DNA of 64,000 bases, taken from Streptomyces sp. Ag109_O5-1. Its GTDB lineage: Bacteria > Actinomycetota > Actinomycetes > Streptomycetales > Streptomycetaceae. Of the stretch, positions 50,786 to 59,857 are shown piece by piece. The notes under the pieces are model-generated. The model was not told the DNA's origin. It searched no databases and was given only the letters and a program-made list of their open reading frames with translations. The DNA lies in NCBI RefSeq assembly GCF_003814875.1, contig NZ_RKQF01000001.1:5952001-6016000 (forward strand). The letters run 5' to 3'. A program made the translations under genes and the position numbers. The stretch's first letter is position 1. Each line of letters begins with the position of its first letter.

Positions 50786-52747
50786 TCATTCGCCGATCAC
50801 CCGGACCCGGTGGTCGTAGGAGAAGACGAGCGAGGGGGCGGCGAGGTCGATACGGTCCGTCGGGTCGCCGCGCTTGCCGGTGAGGGGGTCGGCGGGGTGC
50901 AGGACGACCTCGTCGACGAGTTCGACGCCGGGGACGCGTTGCAGCACCGCGAAGACCTCGCCGGACTGGACCGGGCGCCCGAACGGCCACCCCTTGCCGT
51001 CCGCCCCGCCGGTCAGCGGGTCGAGGTGGCGGTAGAGGGCGTCATGGGCCTGGCGGCGGACCCGGTCGACGTCCACCCCGCGGAAGGCATGGAGGGTGGC
51101 GACCACGGTGACGCCCTGGTAGAAGGGCGGGCCGACCGCCAACCGGGTTCCGATCAGGCGCCGTTCGTCCAGGTGGCGGGTGATGCGGTCCAGGAGGGCG
51201 TCCCCGGGGACGAGTTGCTCGAAGCGGAGCCGGCCGCCGGGGTCGGGTACCGCCTGCGGGACGACCAACACCCGTACCGCGTAGGCCCCGTACTCGCCCT
51301 CCTCGCCCTCCAGACAGGTGATCCGGGCCGTCTCGGGGGCGGCCCGGCGGGCCAGCTCCTCGTAGTCGCGCAGGGTCACCGCCCGTTCCTGGGCGCGCAG
51401 GGTGATGGGGGCGCGGACCTTCGCCTCGGCCACCGTCTCGCCGTCCACTCCCCCGCGCGCCGCCTCCCGGTTGACGACCTCCGAGACGTACGGGATGGAG
51501 GAGCGCAGGATCTGTACTGCGCCCCGGGCCACGTTGCCGTCCCGGCCGCCGCCCGTGCGGTAGCGGCGGGCCCGGATGACCGCGCCCTTGGGGGCCACCG
51601 TGCCGTACTGGCGCAGCGAGCCGTCGGGTTCGCGGACCGCCGGGCCGAAGGCGATCTCGCCGGTGGTGGCGTCGAGGGTGATGTGGCGGTCGTACGGGCC
51701 GGAGGCCGCGAAGTGCGGGACCACCTGCCAGTCCAGCCAGCCGCCCTCGCCGTCGTGCTCGGCGGTCTGGAGGAGCAGCGGCGGGGTGTCGCCGACGACG
51801 GGGGCGTGGGCGAGGCCCAGGCGCTGGCCGGGCAGGCCGGTGGACTCGCCGAGCGCCTCGTCCTCGACGGTCTCCGCGTGCACCGCGCCGGTCGTGCCGC
51901 CGATCGTGCAGGCCTCGGCGAACCGGACCGTCGGGGACGTGGTGTAGAAGGGCTGGTCGGAACGGGGTTCGGTGACCCGGCAGCGCAGCCAGCCCGCCTC
52001 CCGGCCGCCGTTGCGGGACAGCACATGCCCGGCGGGGACGTGCAGGACGACCTCGCCGGGGCGGTTGAGACCGCCGGTGCCGTCCCGGTCGACCTCGCAC
52101 TCCCGCCAGCCGTCCTCCGTCCACGCCTCCCACACCAGCGGGGGCTGCCGCGGGTCCACGCCGACACCGTCGACCCGGCTGTCCAGATCCAGCGCGACCG
52201 CGCAGTGCGGGACGGCCGCGGACAGGCCGAGCAGCATGCAGTCACCGGGGTTAGGGGCCTCGGTGAAGCACAACAGGTCCTTGCCCTCCGCGAGTTCGTG
52301 GGTGAGGTCCACGACGGCCGAGCCGCGCTCCTGCCGCATCAGGTGCCGCAGCTCGCTCGGCACGATGGCCAGGTCGCGCTCGGTCGCGAAGACCACCGCC
52401 TCCTGGGTCTCGGTACGGCGGGTCGCCACCTCCGTGCCGACCGGCACCGCGACCGCGTCCTCCTGGGCCGCCGACAGCCAGAACGTGACGTCCGTACGGG
52501 CCGCCGACGGCGGGAACAGCGTGATGCCGACCAGGTCCAGGAAGGCCAGGTGGTTCTTCTCCGGGACCCGGTTGAGCCGGTACACGATCTGGTCGGCCAT
52601 GTGCGCGACCGTCTCCACCAGCGTGATGCCGGGGTCGGAGACGTTGTGGTCGGTCCACTCCGGTGCGCGCTGCTGGATGTAACGCTTGGCGTCGTCGACG
52701 AACTGCTGGAAACGCCGGTCGTCGAGGTTCGGGGAGGGCAGGGCCAT
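50786..52747 (-). CDS. cis11: CIS baseplate wedge protein, gp6/baseplate J-like (Cis11)
   Basis: A 653-residue baseplate J protein. The N-terminal MALPSPNLDDRRFQQFVDDA, then DHNVSDPGITLVETVAHMAD (ITLVE-A motif) and VPEKNHLAFLDLVGITLFPP are hallmarks of the Afp11/Pvc11 family. The middle region is beta-rich and the C-terminal third has RAQERAVTLRDYEELARRAA and QSGEVFAVLQRVPGVELVDE. It makes the wedge ring with gp7- and gp25-like partners. It lies 6 bases after gp25's stop. Confidence 0.9.
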   Translation of the reverse strand: MALPSPNLDDRRFQQFVDDAKRYIQQRAPEWTDHNVSDPGITLVETVAHMADQIVYRLNRVPEKNHLAFLDLVGITLFPPSAARTDVTFWLSAAQEDAVAVPVGTEVATRRTETQEAVVFATERDLAIVPSELRHLMRQERGSAVVDLTHELAEGKDLLCFTEAPNPGDCMLLGLSAAVPHCAVALDLDSRVDGVGVDPRQPPLVWEAWTEDGWRECEVDRDGTGGLNRPGEVVLHVPAGHVLSRNGGREAGWLRCRVTEPRSDQPFYTTSPTVRFAEACTIGGTTGAVHAETVEDEALGESTGLPGQRLGLAHAPVVGDTPPLLLQTAEHDGEGGWLDWQVVPHFAASGPYDRHITLDATTGEIAFGPAVREPDGSLRQYGTVAPKGAVIRARRYRTGGGRDGNVARGAVQILRSSIPYVSEVVNREAARGGVDGETVAEAKVRAPITLRAQERAVTLRDYEELARRAAPETARITCLEGEEGEYGAYAVRVLVVPQAVPDPGGRLRFEQLVPGDALLDRITRHLDERRLIGTRLAVGPPFYQGVTVVATLHAFRGVDVDRVRRQAHDALYRHLDPLTGGADGKGWPFGRPVQSGEVFAVLQRVPGVELVDEVVLHPADPLTGKRGDPTDRIDLAAPSLVFSYDHRVRVIGE

Positions 52748-52753
52748 CGGGGA

Positions 52754-53197
52754 TCAGCGGTCGCTTTCCGAGGAGTCCGAGGAGGCGGGCGGCAGGTCCG
52801 GCTCGTCGTGGGAGGGGATGACGTAGAAGGGGAAGACCAGGCTGCGCGGGTTGTTGGTGCCGCGGATCGAGTAGCGGACGTCGATCATCAGCACGCTCGG
52901 GTCGGCGCCGGTGGTGACCTCGACGTCCTCGACCTCGATCCGCGGCTCCCAGCGGTCCAGGCTGGCGTACACCTCGTGCTGGATCCGGCCGGCGGTCTGC
53001 TCGTTGACCGGCGCGAAGACCAGGTCGTGGATGGCACAGCCGAACTCCGGGCGCATCGGGCGTTCGCCGGGGGCCGTGGACAGGACGAGGCGGATGGCCT
53101 CCTCCACCTCCTTCTCGCCGCTGACCAGAGCGATACCGCCGGTGGGGCCGATCCGCAGCGGGAAGGACCAGCCCGATCCCACGAACTGCTCCGCCAT
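52754..53197 (-). CDS. cis9: CIS baseplate protein, gp25-like (Cis9)
   Basis: A 147-residue protein of the gp25/lysozyme-like baseplate family (without lysozyme activity). GWSFPLRIGPTGGIALVSGE, KEVEEAIRLVLSTAPGERPM and RPEFGCAIHDLVFAPVNEQT carry the EPR-like core as ERPMRPEFG. It links the sheath's first ring to the wedges. It is packed close between the spike and gp6 genes, with 40 bases to the spike stop. Confidence 0.9.
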   Translation of the reverse strand: MAEQFVGSGWSFPLRIGPTGGIALVSGEKEVEEAIRLVLSTAPGERPMRPEFGCAIHDLVFAPVNEQTAGRIQHEVYASLDRWEPRIEVEDVEVTTGADPSVLMIDVRYSIRGTNNPRSLVFPFYVIPSHDEPDLPPASSDSSESDR

Positions 53198-53237
53198 CAG
53201 CTCCGCACCCGCCCCTCGGGGAAGACCTCGCGCGCGC

Positions 53238-55151
53238 TCATGCCGGGATCACCATCACGGTCAGTCCGCCCATCATCAGGTTGCCCAGGACCGGCACCTG
53301 GGGAGCCTGGATCCCCACGGTGACCAGGGAGCTGATCGCGACGGCGGCGTTGCCGCGCAGCGACAGGGCCGCGTTCGCCATCAGGTTCACGGCGGCGGCG
53401 TTCACGGAGACCGCGCCCGTGGGTGCCTTGATGTCGACGAGTTCCGCGCTCTGGAGCGACAGCGGTCCGCCGCTCCTGATACTGAGCGCACCCCCCGCCT
53501 TCAGGGACAGGTTGGCGCCGGCCTCGACCGACACCGACCTGGTGCCCTTGATGGAGACGCTGCCCTTGCTGTCCACGGTGATCTCGGTGTTCTGCCGGTC
53601 CAGGTAGACGGTCAGCTTGTCGTCGCCGCTGGCCAGCCGGACGCCCTGTTTGCGGCCCCGCTGGTCGAGCAGGTCCATCCGGTTGCCGACGCGGTCGGAG
53701 ACGGTGTGCCGGGTGGCGCGGCCGCGCAGGCCGTCGTGCAACGGGACGTCCCTGACCTTGGTCGGCTTGTCCTTGCCGTTGTAGAGGCCGCCGATGACGT
53801 ACGCGTGGTCGAGGGCACCGCGGTCGAAGGCGACCAGCACCTCGTCGCCGACGTCCATCGGGAACACCCCGCCGCCGCGAACCCCGCCCATCTGCACGGT
53901 CCGCGTCCAGTCGCTGACGTAGGTGTCGTCCAGCCAGGGGAACTTGATCTTCACCCGGCCCTGCTGGAGCGGGTCCTGTACGTCGGTGACGAGCGCCGGG
54001 GCCACACTGAGCTGCCGTTCGGAACCGGCGCCCGAGGCGCCGCCGCCCGAGGCCACGCCGTACAGCGACCGCCACTGCCGGCCGCTGACCGTCACCCAGG
54101 TCTCGTAGTGCTTGTCGTCGCCGAAGACATGCCGTACCGAGGTGACCGTGTACTTGCCGGCGAAGGGCGTGCCGACGTCCTTGAGCGCCACCGGCACCCC
54201 CGGCCGCAGCTGCGGATTGCCCCGGACGATCACCTCGACCTCGGCGAACCCGGACGTCACGTCGTCGGAGAGGGCGTCGGCCGCGAACTTCACCTCGGAC
54301 TGCTTGTCGTAGGGGGTACGGGTCTCGACCAGCTTGGCCGCCGGGAACCTGGCGTAGGCGTCGCCGGGGGTGGCGCCGATGCTGTACCCCTTGTTGCTGT
54401 TGGCCTTGGAGGTCGCGGTGAGCGTCTTCTTCGTCGTCACGTCCCAGCCGCGGGACTCGACGTCGGCGACCTGGTCGGCGGCGGTGACGGCGGAACGCAG
54501 CCTCAGGATGTCGTGCCCGGCCTCCAGGACGAAGGGGCTCTTGTCGCCGTCCGTGCTCGTCGAGGGCGCCCCGGAGGCGTCCTTCGGCTTCACGAACTGG
54601 AACTTGCCCTTCGCGTCGACCGACATCACCATCTCGTTCTCGTCGGCGAGCCGCGCGAGGAACTCCCAGTCGGTGACGTTGCTCTGGCTGATGAACTCGT
54701 AGACGGTCTTCGTCGCGTCGATCCGGCCGATCGGCACCCCGTCCTGACCGGCCAGCTTGCGGGCGATGTCGGAGGCCGTCTGGTTGCGGTAGGCGACCAC
54801 CCGGCGCTGCCGCATCAGCCGGAAACCGCGGTCGTAGCCGCGGATCACGGCGTAGCTGCCGGTGCCGTCGTACTCGGCCTCCATCGCGGTGACCTCGCCG
54901 GTCAGCAGCGGGCCCGCGGTGTCCTGGCCGTCGGACATCGGGGTGAGCACCACCTCGCTGCCGAACTTGACGCCCAGGTCGCCGAAGAGCTTGCGGTCCT
55001 TGTCCCGGAAGGTCAGGTGGAAGGCGGCGGGCACCCCGACGCCCTGGTCGACGTGGGCCTCGACCAGCGCCGACCCCCACACCGGGTCGGACTTCAGGTC
55101 CTTCCCGTCGATGGTCACCTTGATGATGTTCGAATAGGCGTACTTCACCAT
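53238..55151 (-). CDS. cis8: CIS central spike protein, VgrG-like (Cis8)
   Basis: A 637-residue VgrG/gp5-gp27-type spike. The gp27-like part comes first (VKYAYSNIIKVTIDGKDLKS; YAVIRGYDRGFRLMRQRRVV). The OB fold follows (VTDVQDPLQQGRVKIKFPWL, then SDWTRTVQMGGVRGGGVFPM and GDEVLVAFDRGALDHAYVIG). The C-terminal beta-prism repeats are SVSIKGTRSVSVEAGANLSL onward. It forms the piercing tip. ATG 55151 overlaps the LysM stop (TGATG). The protein ends LMMGGLTVMVIPA; no separate PAAR gene follows, unlike many eCIS loci. Confidence 0.9.
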   Translation of the reverse strand: MVKYAYSNIIKVTIDGKDLKSDPVWGSALVEAHVDQGVGVPAAFHLTFRDKDRKLFGDLGVKFGSEVVLTPMSDGQDTAGPLLTGEVTAMEAEYDGTGSYAVIRGYDRGFRLMRQRRVVAYRNQTASDIARKLAGQDGVPIGRIDATKTVYEFISQSNVTDWEFLARLADENEMVMSVDAKGKFQFVKPKDASGAPSTSTDGDKSPFVLEAGHDILRLRSAVTAADQVADVESRGWDVTTKKTLTATSKANSNKGYSIGATPGDAYARFPAAKLVETRTPYDKQSEVKFAADALSDDVTSGFAEVEVIVRGNPQLRPGVPVALKDVGTPFAGKYTVTSVRHVFGDDKHYETWVTVSGRQWRSLYGVASGGGASGAGSERQLSVAPALVTDVQDPLQQGRVKIKFPWLDDTYVSDWTRTVQMGGVRGGGVFPMDVGDEVLVAFDRGALDHAYVIGGLYNGKDKPTKVRDVPLHDGLRGRATRHTVSDRVGNRMDLLDQRGRKQGVRLASGDDKLTVYLDRQNTEITVDSKGSVSIKGTRSVSVEAGANLSLKAGGALSIRSGGPLSLQSAELVDIKAPTGAVSVNAAAVNLMANAALSLRGNAAVAISSLVTVGIQAPQVPVLGNLMMGGLTVMVIPA

Positions 55152-55873
55152 CAGCGCCGCACCTCCTCGGCGGCAGGCAGCACCAGTTCCGTCCCGGTGG
55201 GCAGCCGGTTCGGGTCGTCGATCCCGTTGGCGTCGGCGATCGACCGCCAGGCCGACGCGTCGCCGTACTCCCGCCAGGCCAGCGCCTGGAGCGAGTCCCC
55301 GGCGACCACCCGGTGCACACGCTGTGCGGTGAGGGCGCCGGAGGTGGGGTTCTGCCCGGGGGTCTTGCTCGGGATCTCCTGGAGCTGCAGCCGGCAGGTG
55401 GCCCGGATGGGCATCCCGCTGGTCCCGAACAGGGTGTAGGAGGCGTCGACGGAGCCGACGTACGCCGTGAAGCGGGCCGTCGAGAACGACCCCCACTCGA
55501 AGACCACCCACGGCGGCGAGGGCCGCTTGTTCGCGATGCTCTGGCTGGTGACCTCGCAGCAGTTCAGCAGCGACTCGACCTTCTTGAGCACCGTGTTGTC
55601 GCCCGGGTCGTCGGAGGAGTCCAGGAAGATCTCCACGCTCATCTGCCGCGGGTACGCGCCGAGGAACTCCGGGAGCGGGCCGTCGCGTTCGACGGGCGCG
55701 TAGGAGGACTTCCAGTCGGCGCGGCGGCCGATGCTGAGCTGCGCCGGGTTGAAGTCGAAGTGGAAGGACTTGATGAGAGCGCCCGGGGTGCGGCTGCCGC
55801 TCGGCGGGGGCTGGTGGATCTCCAGGGTGGCGCGCACGAGGCTCTTGCCGGCGCCCCGGCTGCTGCTGGCCAT
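55151..55873 (-). CDS. cis7: CIS LysM adaptor protein (Cis7)
   Basis: A 240-residue protein linking tube and spike. The N-terminal domain (VRATLEIHQPPPSG; FHFDFNPAQLSIGRRADWKS; RQMSVEIFLDSSDDPGDNTV) is typical of gp53-like Pvc7/Afp7. A LysM domain ends it (about 186-236: RVHRVVAGDSLQALAWREYG; WRSIADANGIDDPNRLPTGT). The LysM may act in assembly rather than peptidoglycan binding. It begins 25 bases after the tube-like gene's stop. Confidence 0.9.
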   Translation of the reverse strand: MASSSRGAGKSLVRATLEIHQPPPSGSRTPGALIKSFHFDFNPAQLSIGRRADWKSSYAPVERDGPLPEFLGAYPRQMSVEIFLDSSDDPGDNTVLKKVESLLNCCEVTSQSIANKRPSPPWVVFEWGSFSTARFTAYVGSVDASYTLFGTSGMPIRATCRLQLQEIPSKTPGQNPTSGALTAQRVHRVVAGDSLQALAWREYGDASAWRSIADANGIDDPNRLPTGTELVLPAAEEVRR

Positions 55874-55898
55874 GTCTTCCTCTGCCCTCTCGTCTCGC

Positions 55899-56321
55899 TC
55901 AGTCCGTGAATCCGTGGTGGGTGATCTCCAGGACCTCGGTGGCCACGGCGGGGCTCGCCGGGTCGAGGGAGGGGCCCCGCCAGCTCACGGGCAGGACGTC
56001 GAGCAGACCCCAGCGGGCGACCTCCGAGCCGTCCGCCCGCAACGCCGTGATCTGGGCGGTGGGGCGCTTGATGCCGGTCTGCACGGAGGAGATCCACTTG
56101 GCGACCTTGGAGGTGTCCGGGGTGAGCGGACGGGTCAGCCGGATGGTGGAGAAGGTGACGCGGGTGGGCAGTTGCCACACGAAGCCGTTGTTGCCGCCCT
56201 CCTGCCGGCGCTCGACCTCCACCTGCGACGACAGCCCCTCGCACCCGTTGAAGTAGCCGAGGCTCTCACCATCGATGGAGAGGCTGAACCAGATCGTGGT
56301 TCCCGGGTCCTGGCGAGCCAT
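55899..56321 (-). CDS. cis5: CIS second tube-like/baseplate hub protein (Cis5)
   Basis: A 140-residue tail-tube family protein. FSLSIDGESLGYFNGCEGLS, VEVERRQEGGNNGFVWQLPT and FSTIRLTRPLTPDTSKVAKW are the tube fold, but it differs from the main tube gene at 60321 and fits the tube-initiating Pvc5 type, which sits between the hub and the main tube. ATG 56321 is the natural start (MARQDPGTTIWF). It lies 60 bases downstream of the VQR-repeat gene. Confidence 0.85.
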   Translation of the reverse strand: MARQDPGTTIWFSLSIDGESLGYFNGCEGLSSQVEVERRQEGGNNGFVWQLPTRVTFSTIRLTRPLTPDTSKVAKWISSVQTGIKRPTAQITALRADGSEVARWGLLDVLPVSWRGPSLDPASPAVATEVLEITHHGFTD

Positions 56322-56380
56322 CGGGGGCCTTTCTGTGGAGGGGGTGGTGGGCGGGCGGTGGGCGAGAGCGGCCGGTGGGT

Positions 56381-59300
56381 TCAAGGTCGGAAGTCGCGCA
56401 GCTTGCCCACGCGCTCACGGTCCCGGCGGAGTTCGGTGCGGACATGCCGGGTGATCCGGTCGATGATCCGGTGGACCAGGGCGTCCACCTGGTACTCGGT
56501 GAGGGCCCGGGGGTCGAAGCCGCCCTCCTCGATCGCCGTGTACCCGGGCGGTTCGTCCTCCTCGCCGACGGCCGAGGCCGAGGCGGAGTACGACGGCGGC
56601 GGGTCGTCCGGCGGCGGGGTCGAGGGCGGCGGCGGGGGTGGCGGCGGCGTCTCGGACTTGGTGAGCGGGGCCTCGGGGTGGGTGGGGGCGGAACCGGTGA
56701 CCGGGACCTTCTTCACGGAGTGCGGGGCAAGGACCGGCGGCGGGGAGGCGGTGACGGCGTCGCGCTGAACGGTGGGGAGGTTGAGAGGGGCTACGGGGAG
56801 GGGGATGGTGTGCCGGGCGGTGGAGGCGCTCTTGCTCCGGAGGGGGACCGGCTGCGCGGCCTGGGGAGCTGCGGCGGCTCGCTGTACGGAAACAGCACGG
56901 GAGGAGGCCGCCGTCCCGGTGACGACCGACGGAGGCGGCAACGGCCTGTCCGAGCGGGTTGCCGGGCTCGCCTGTCGCTGCACGGACGCCGGCGCACTGG
57001 GGAGGGCGAGGTCTGGGGCTCCGGTCAGGAAGGGGGGAGTGGCGGGAACGGGGACGGGGACGGGCTGGTGGAGGCCGCCGGGCGGTATCGACGGCATCGG
57101 TGGCAACGTCGGCGACGCCGGACGCGCCAGGCTGTCCGAGCGGGTCGCCGGGCTCGCCTGTCGCTGCACGGACGGCACGGGTGACTTGCGGCCGGCCGGC
57201 GCGGGGGCTCCGCCCGAGAGAGGGGCGCCGAGACCGAGACGCGGGGTGCCGGGGGCACCTGGACTACTGACGGCACGCTGGACCGGTGCGGGAGCCGCGG
57301 GCGCCGTGGCAGGACCCGTCGACGAAGCGTGTGCGTGTGCATCCGGCACAGCCGCGGAGGAACGAGCCTCAGTACGCGCCGCCTCCGCCGTCGGCGAGGA
57401 GACGGGGGCCCCGAGGCCGGGGCGAGGGGTGGCGGGGGACGCCGCGGCGCGCTGCACGGAAAGAGAGGGGGAAACAGGCCGATCCCGGTGCGGCGCCGAA
57501 GTACGGCTCGCGGCGGCCCTGCGCTGCACGGACGTGTCGTGGCCACCGCTGGCGACCTGGGCGTCCAAGGTGGTGGTGGGTTCGGTGACGGCCGGTGGGG
57601 GCTGGTCGCGCCCACGCGGCGGTAGCCGCACATCAGATTCAGCCCCGCGCCCCTGACGAGGCGCTGTCGTCGGCGTTCCTGCCGAGTTCCCGTGCCCCTG
57701 AGGGGGACCTGTCGTCGCCGGTGTCGTATGACCGCCGTCCGAGACAGCACTTTTCGCCTGCCGCTGCACAACAGGACCGGTGACCGGCGACGCCGTGGAC
57801 ACGGAAGCAGCAGGAGACGTCGGTGAAACCGGAGCCGTGCGGGCCCTGACTCCCGGCAGCGGCGACGCCGCCGACGTCGTACGGCCGCCGCCCGGTGCAC
57901 CGCTCTCCGCCTGCCGCTGCACAACAGCCGCATCCCCGCCCGAGGCGGAACCGCCAGGCGACGCGGCCGCAGCCGAACCCGAACCACCACCCGACGCAGC
58001 ACCCTCCACCCGCCGTTGCACAACCCCCGCAACCCCACCGGAGGTTGAAGGCCTAGTCGGCGCGGGAGCCGCCGGCGACGCGGCCGCAGCCGAACCCGAA
58101 CCACCACCACCCGACACAGCACCCTCCACCCGCCGCTGCACAACCCCCGCAACCCCACCGGAGGTTGAAGGCCTAGAAGGCGCGGAACCGGCAGGCGACG
58201 CAGCCGCAGCCGAACCCGAACCACCACCCGACACAGCACCCTCCACCCACCGCTGCACAACCCCCGCAACCCCACCGGAGGTTGAAGGCCTAGTCGGCGC
58301 GGAACCGGCAGGCGACGCAGCCGGAGTCAAATCCGGATGACTGCCGCCCGACGCAGCATCCTCCGCTCGCCGCTGCACAGCTCCCACATCCGCAACGGAG
58401 GTTGCAGCGACAGGCGGCGTGGCCGGAGTTGATGCCGTACGGCTGCCGGTCGAAGGAGTATCCGCTGTCCGCCGCTGCACCACGGGCCCGGCTTCATGAG
58501 GCGTCGAAGGCGCGACCGGGGCGGACGCAGCCGGGGAAGCGGGCGAAGCCGGTGTCGTACGGCCACCGCCCGCCGCGCCTTGCTTGCTCGGCCGGGTGGA
58601 CGGTTCGCTCGCGGACGCGGATCGTTGTACGACGGCAGGTGCCGGACCCCGTCCGGAAGCAGCGCCTTGTCCGGCGGAGCGTGGAGTCGCCTCGGGCGTA
58701 CCCGTACCTCCGGACGGACTCGGCCGATCTCCGCTCACCGGCACGGACGTCACACCCCCGGCCGCGCGTCGTACCACCGCGTCCCCGGCCGGTTCGCTCC
58801 CTGCTCGATCGCCTTCGCCCACCGCCACCGTCCGCGGCGCCGACGGCAGCGTACGCCGCTGCACCGCCATGGCCGACGTGCCCGCCGGCGCCTGCGTCAG
58901 CGCGCTGCGCCGGGGCGGGACAGGAGGCGCCGGTGTGACCCGCGGACCGGTGGCCGGAGCCGTAACAGCCGGAGCCGCCTGGGGCGCCCACGCCACCGGC
59001 ACCGCAGCCGAAGCGGAGGCCGTGGCCGAGGTCGAGGCCGAGGTCGGCAGCGTCGACGGCCGCTGGGCAGCAGGCGTCGCGCCCTTGACCGGCGCGGCCG
59101 ACGGAGTCTGCGGCGTCTGCGCGCCGCCCCCGTTCCGTACCGCTCCCGCCGACGCCGAGTGCTGCGCGACCGCGCCACCACCGCGCCGCCCCGCCAACGG
59201 CACCCGCTGCACCGCAGGCGCCCCCACCGAACCGGCCGAACCCGCAGCCCCGGACGAACCGCCCCCGACCGCCCGCAACGGCACCACCGGAACCACCGGA

Positions 59301-59698
59301 ACCGCCGTGCTCCGACCGCCCGTCGGCCCCGTCGGCCCCGCCGGTCCTGCCAACGGCAGTGACTGCAGCGGGCGTTCGAGGCCCGGCGCCGTTCCCGAGT
59401 ACGCCCCCGTCATCCCCGTGAGGCCGCCCCCGGTCAGACCCGCGCTCGACTCACCGTCCAGTACCGCGTGCGAGCGCATGCCCATGAACGACGGGTTCTG
59501 CCATGTCGGCAGGCGGCCGGCGAACCCCGGGTCCGCGACCGGCCCGCCCGCCCCCAGCGCACGCTGGATCGGCGGCAGCCCCGGCCAGGCGGCCGCCACC
59601 ACAGGACGACGTGGCGTCCCGCCGCCGGACACCTCGGCAGAGGTCTCGGCAGCGGCGTCGGCGGCCCCGCGCCCCCGTATTCGATCCCACAGCCCCAC
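56381..59698 (-). CDS. 1105-residue VQR-repeat, low-complexity protein in the CIS operon
   Basis: An unrecognised protein. The N-terminal 110 residues (MGLWDRIRGRGAADAA; LPTWQNPSFMGMRSHAVLDG) and the C-terminal 45 (LTEYQVDALVHRIIDRITRH, then VRTELRRDRERVGKLRDF) look folded and conserved. Between them lie about 900 residues rich in Pro, Ala, Ser, Thr and Gly with 17 VQR and one IQR motifs spaced 15-60 apart. Three near-identical 39-40-residue units occur (PSTSGGVAGVVQRRVEG core). A Pro run follows at about 1035. No enzyme motif or membrane helix is seen. It is in the operon between the DUF6760 and Cis5 genes, where other systems have little or nothing. It may be a scaffold, linker or cargo-docking protein. 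Confidence 0.7.
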   Translation of the reverse strand: MGLWDRIRGRGAADAAAETSAEVSGGGTPRRPVVAAAWPGLPPIQRALGAGGPVADPGFAGRLPTWQNPSFMGMRSHAVLDGESSAGLTGGGLTGMTGAYSGTAPGLERPLQSLPLAGPAGPTGPTGGRSTAVPVVPVVPLRAVGGGSSGAAGSAGSVGAPAVQRVPLAGRRGGGAVAQHSASAGAVRNGGGAQTPQTPSAAPVKGATPAAQRPSTLPTSASTSATASASAAVPVAWAPQAAPAVTAPATGPRVTPAPPVPPRRSALTQAPAGTSAMAVQRRTLPSAPRTVAVGEGDRAGSEPAGDAVVRRAAGGVTSVPVSGDRPSPSGGTGTPEATPRSAGQGAASGRGPAPAVVQRSASASEPSTRPSKQGAAGGGRTTPASPASPAASAPVAPSTPHEAGPVVQRRTADTPSTGSRTASTPATPPVAATSVADVGAVQRRAEDAASGGSHPDLTPAASPAGSAPTRPSTSGGVAGVVQRWVEGAVSGGGSGSAAAASPAGSAPSRPSTSGGVAGVVQRRVEGAVSGGGGSGSAAAASPAAPAPTRPSTSGGVAGVVQRRVEGAASGGGSGSAAAASPGGSASGGDAAVVQRQAESGAPGGGRTTSAASPLPGVRARTAPVSPTSPAASVSTASPVTGPVVQRQAKSAVSDGGHTTPATTGPPQGHGNSAGTPTTAPRQGRGAESDVRLPPRGRDQPPPAVTEPTTTLDAQVASGGHDTSVQRRAAASRTSAPHRDRPVSPSLSVQRAAASPATPRPGLGAPVSSPTAEAARTEARSSAAVPDAHAHASSTGPATAPAAPAPVQRAVSSPGAPGTPRLGLGAPLSGGAPAPAGRKSPVPSVQRQASPATRSDSLARPASPTLPPMPSIPPGGLHQPVPVPVPATPPFLTGAPDLALPSAPASVQRQASPATRSDRPLPPPSVVTGTAASSRAVSVQRAAAAPQAAQPVPLRSKSASTARHTIPLPVAPLNLPTVQRDAVTASPPPVLAPHSVKKVPVTGSAPTHPEAPLTKSETPPPPPPPPSTPPPDDPPPSYSASASAVGEEDEPPGYTAIEEGGFDPRALTEYQVDALVHRIIDRITRHVRTELRRDRERVGKLRDFRP
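57589..57672. repeat. 84-bp perfect repeat, copy 2 (inside VQR-repeat gene)
   Basis: Identical to 49771-49854. The identity stops sharply at both ends (57588 and 57673), and the flanks are unrelated apart from similar composition. Confidence 0.85.
57966..58325. repeat. Three tandem 117-120-bp coding repeats
   Basis: Units start at 57966, 58083 and 58203 (each from GCCGCAGCCG) and are nearly identical, coding for the 39-40-residue units of the VQR-repeat protein. The high DNA identity, including synonymous sites, shows recent expansion. Confidence 0.85.
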
Positions 59699-59701
59699 AG
59701 C

Positions 59702-59857
59702 TCAGCCCTCCGCCGCCCGGGTCACCAGGGACGCGATCTCGGCCGTGAAGCGGCGGCGGTCCGCGTGCTCCAGGTCCAGGATGTCCTCCAGGCTCCAGTG
59801 GAAGTGGTAGGCGACGTACGCGATCTCCTCGTGCAGCCGGTCGGTCGCGTACGTCAC
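59702..59857 (-). CDS. CIS small protein, DUF6760 family (Pvc6-like)
   Basis: A 51-residue protein: VTYATDRLHEEIAYVAYHFH, then WSLEDILDLEHADRRRF and a helical end. This fits the DUF6760 family found in phage-tail-like loci next to tube genes. It is likely needed for assembly. The GTG at 59857 overlaps the stop of the upstream gene (GTGA), and three bases separate its stop from the ATG of the next gene. It is too small to be found by length filters. Confidence 0.8.
   Translation of the reverse strand: MTYATDRLHEEIAYVAYHFHWSLEDILDLEHADRRRFTAEIASLVTRAAEG

Noticed and set aside
53198..53237. 14-codon frame between spike and gp25 as a PAAR remnant
   Set aside because: MSAREVFPEGRVRS has no PAAR feature and is too short to judge.
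57966..58325. CRISPR-like array
   Set aside because: The repeats are long, tandem, in-frame coding units without unique spacers and without cas genes.
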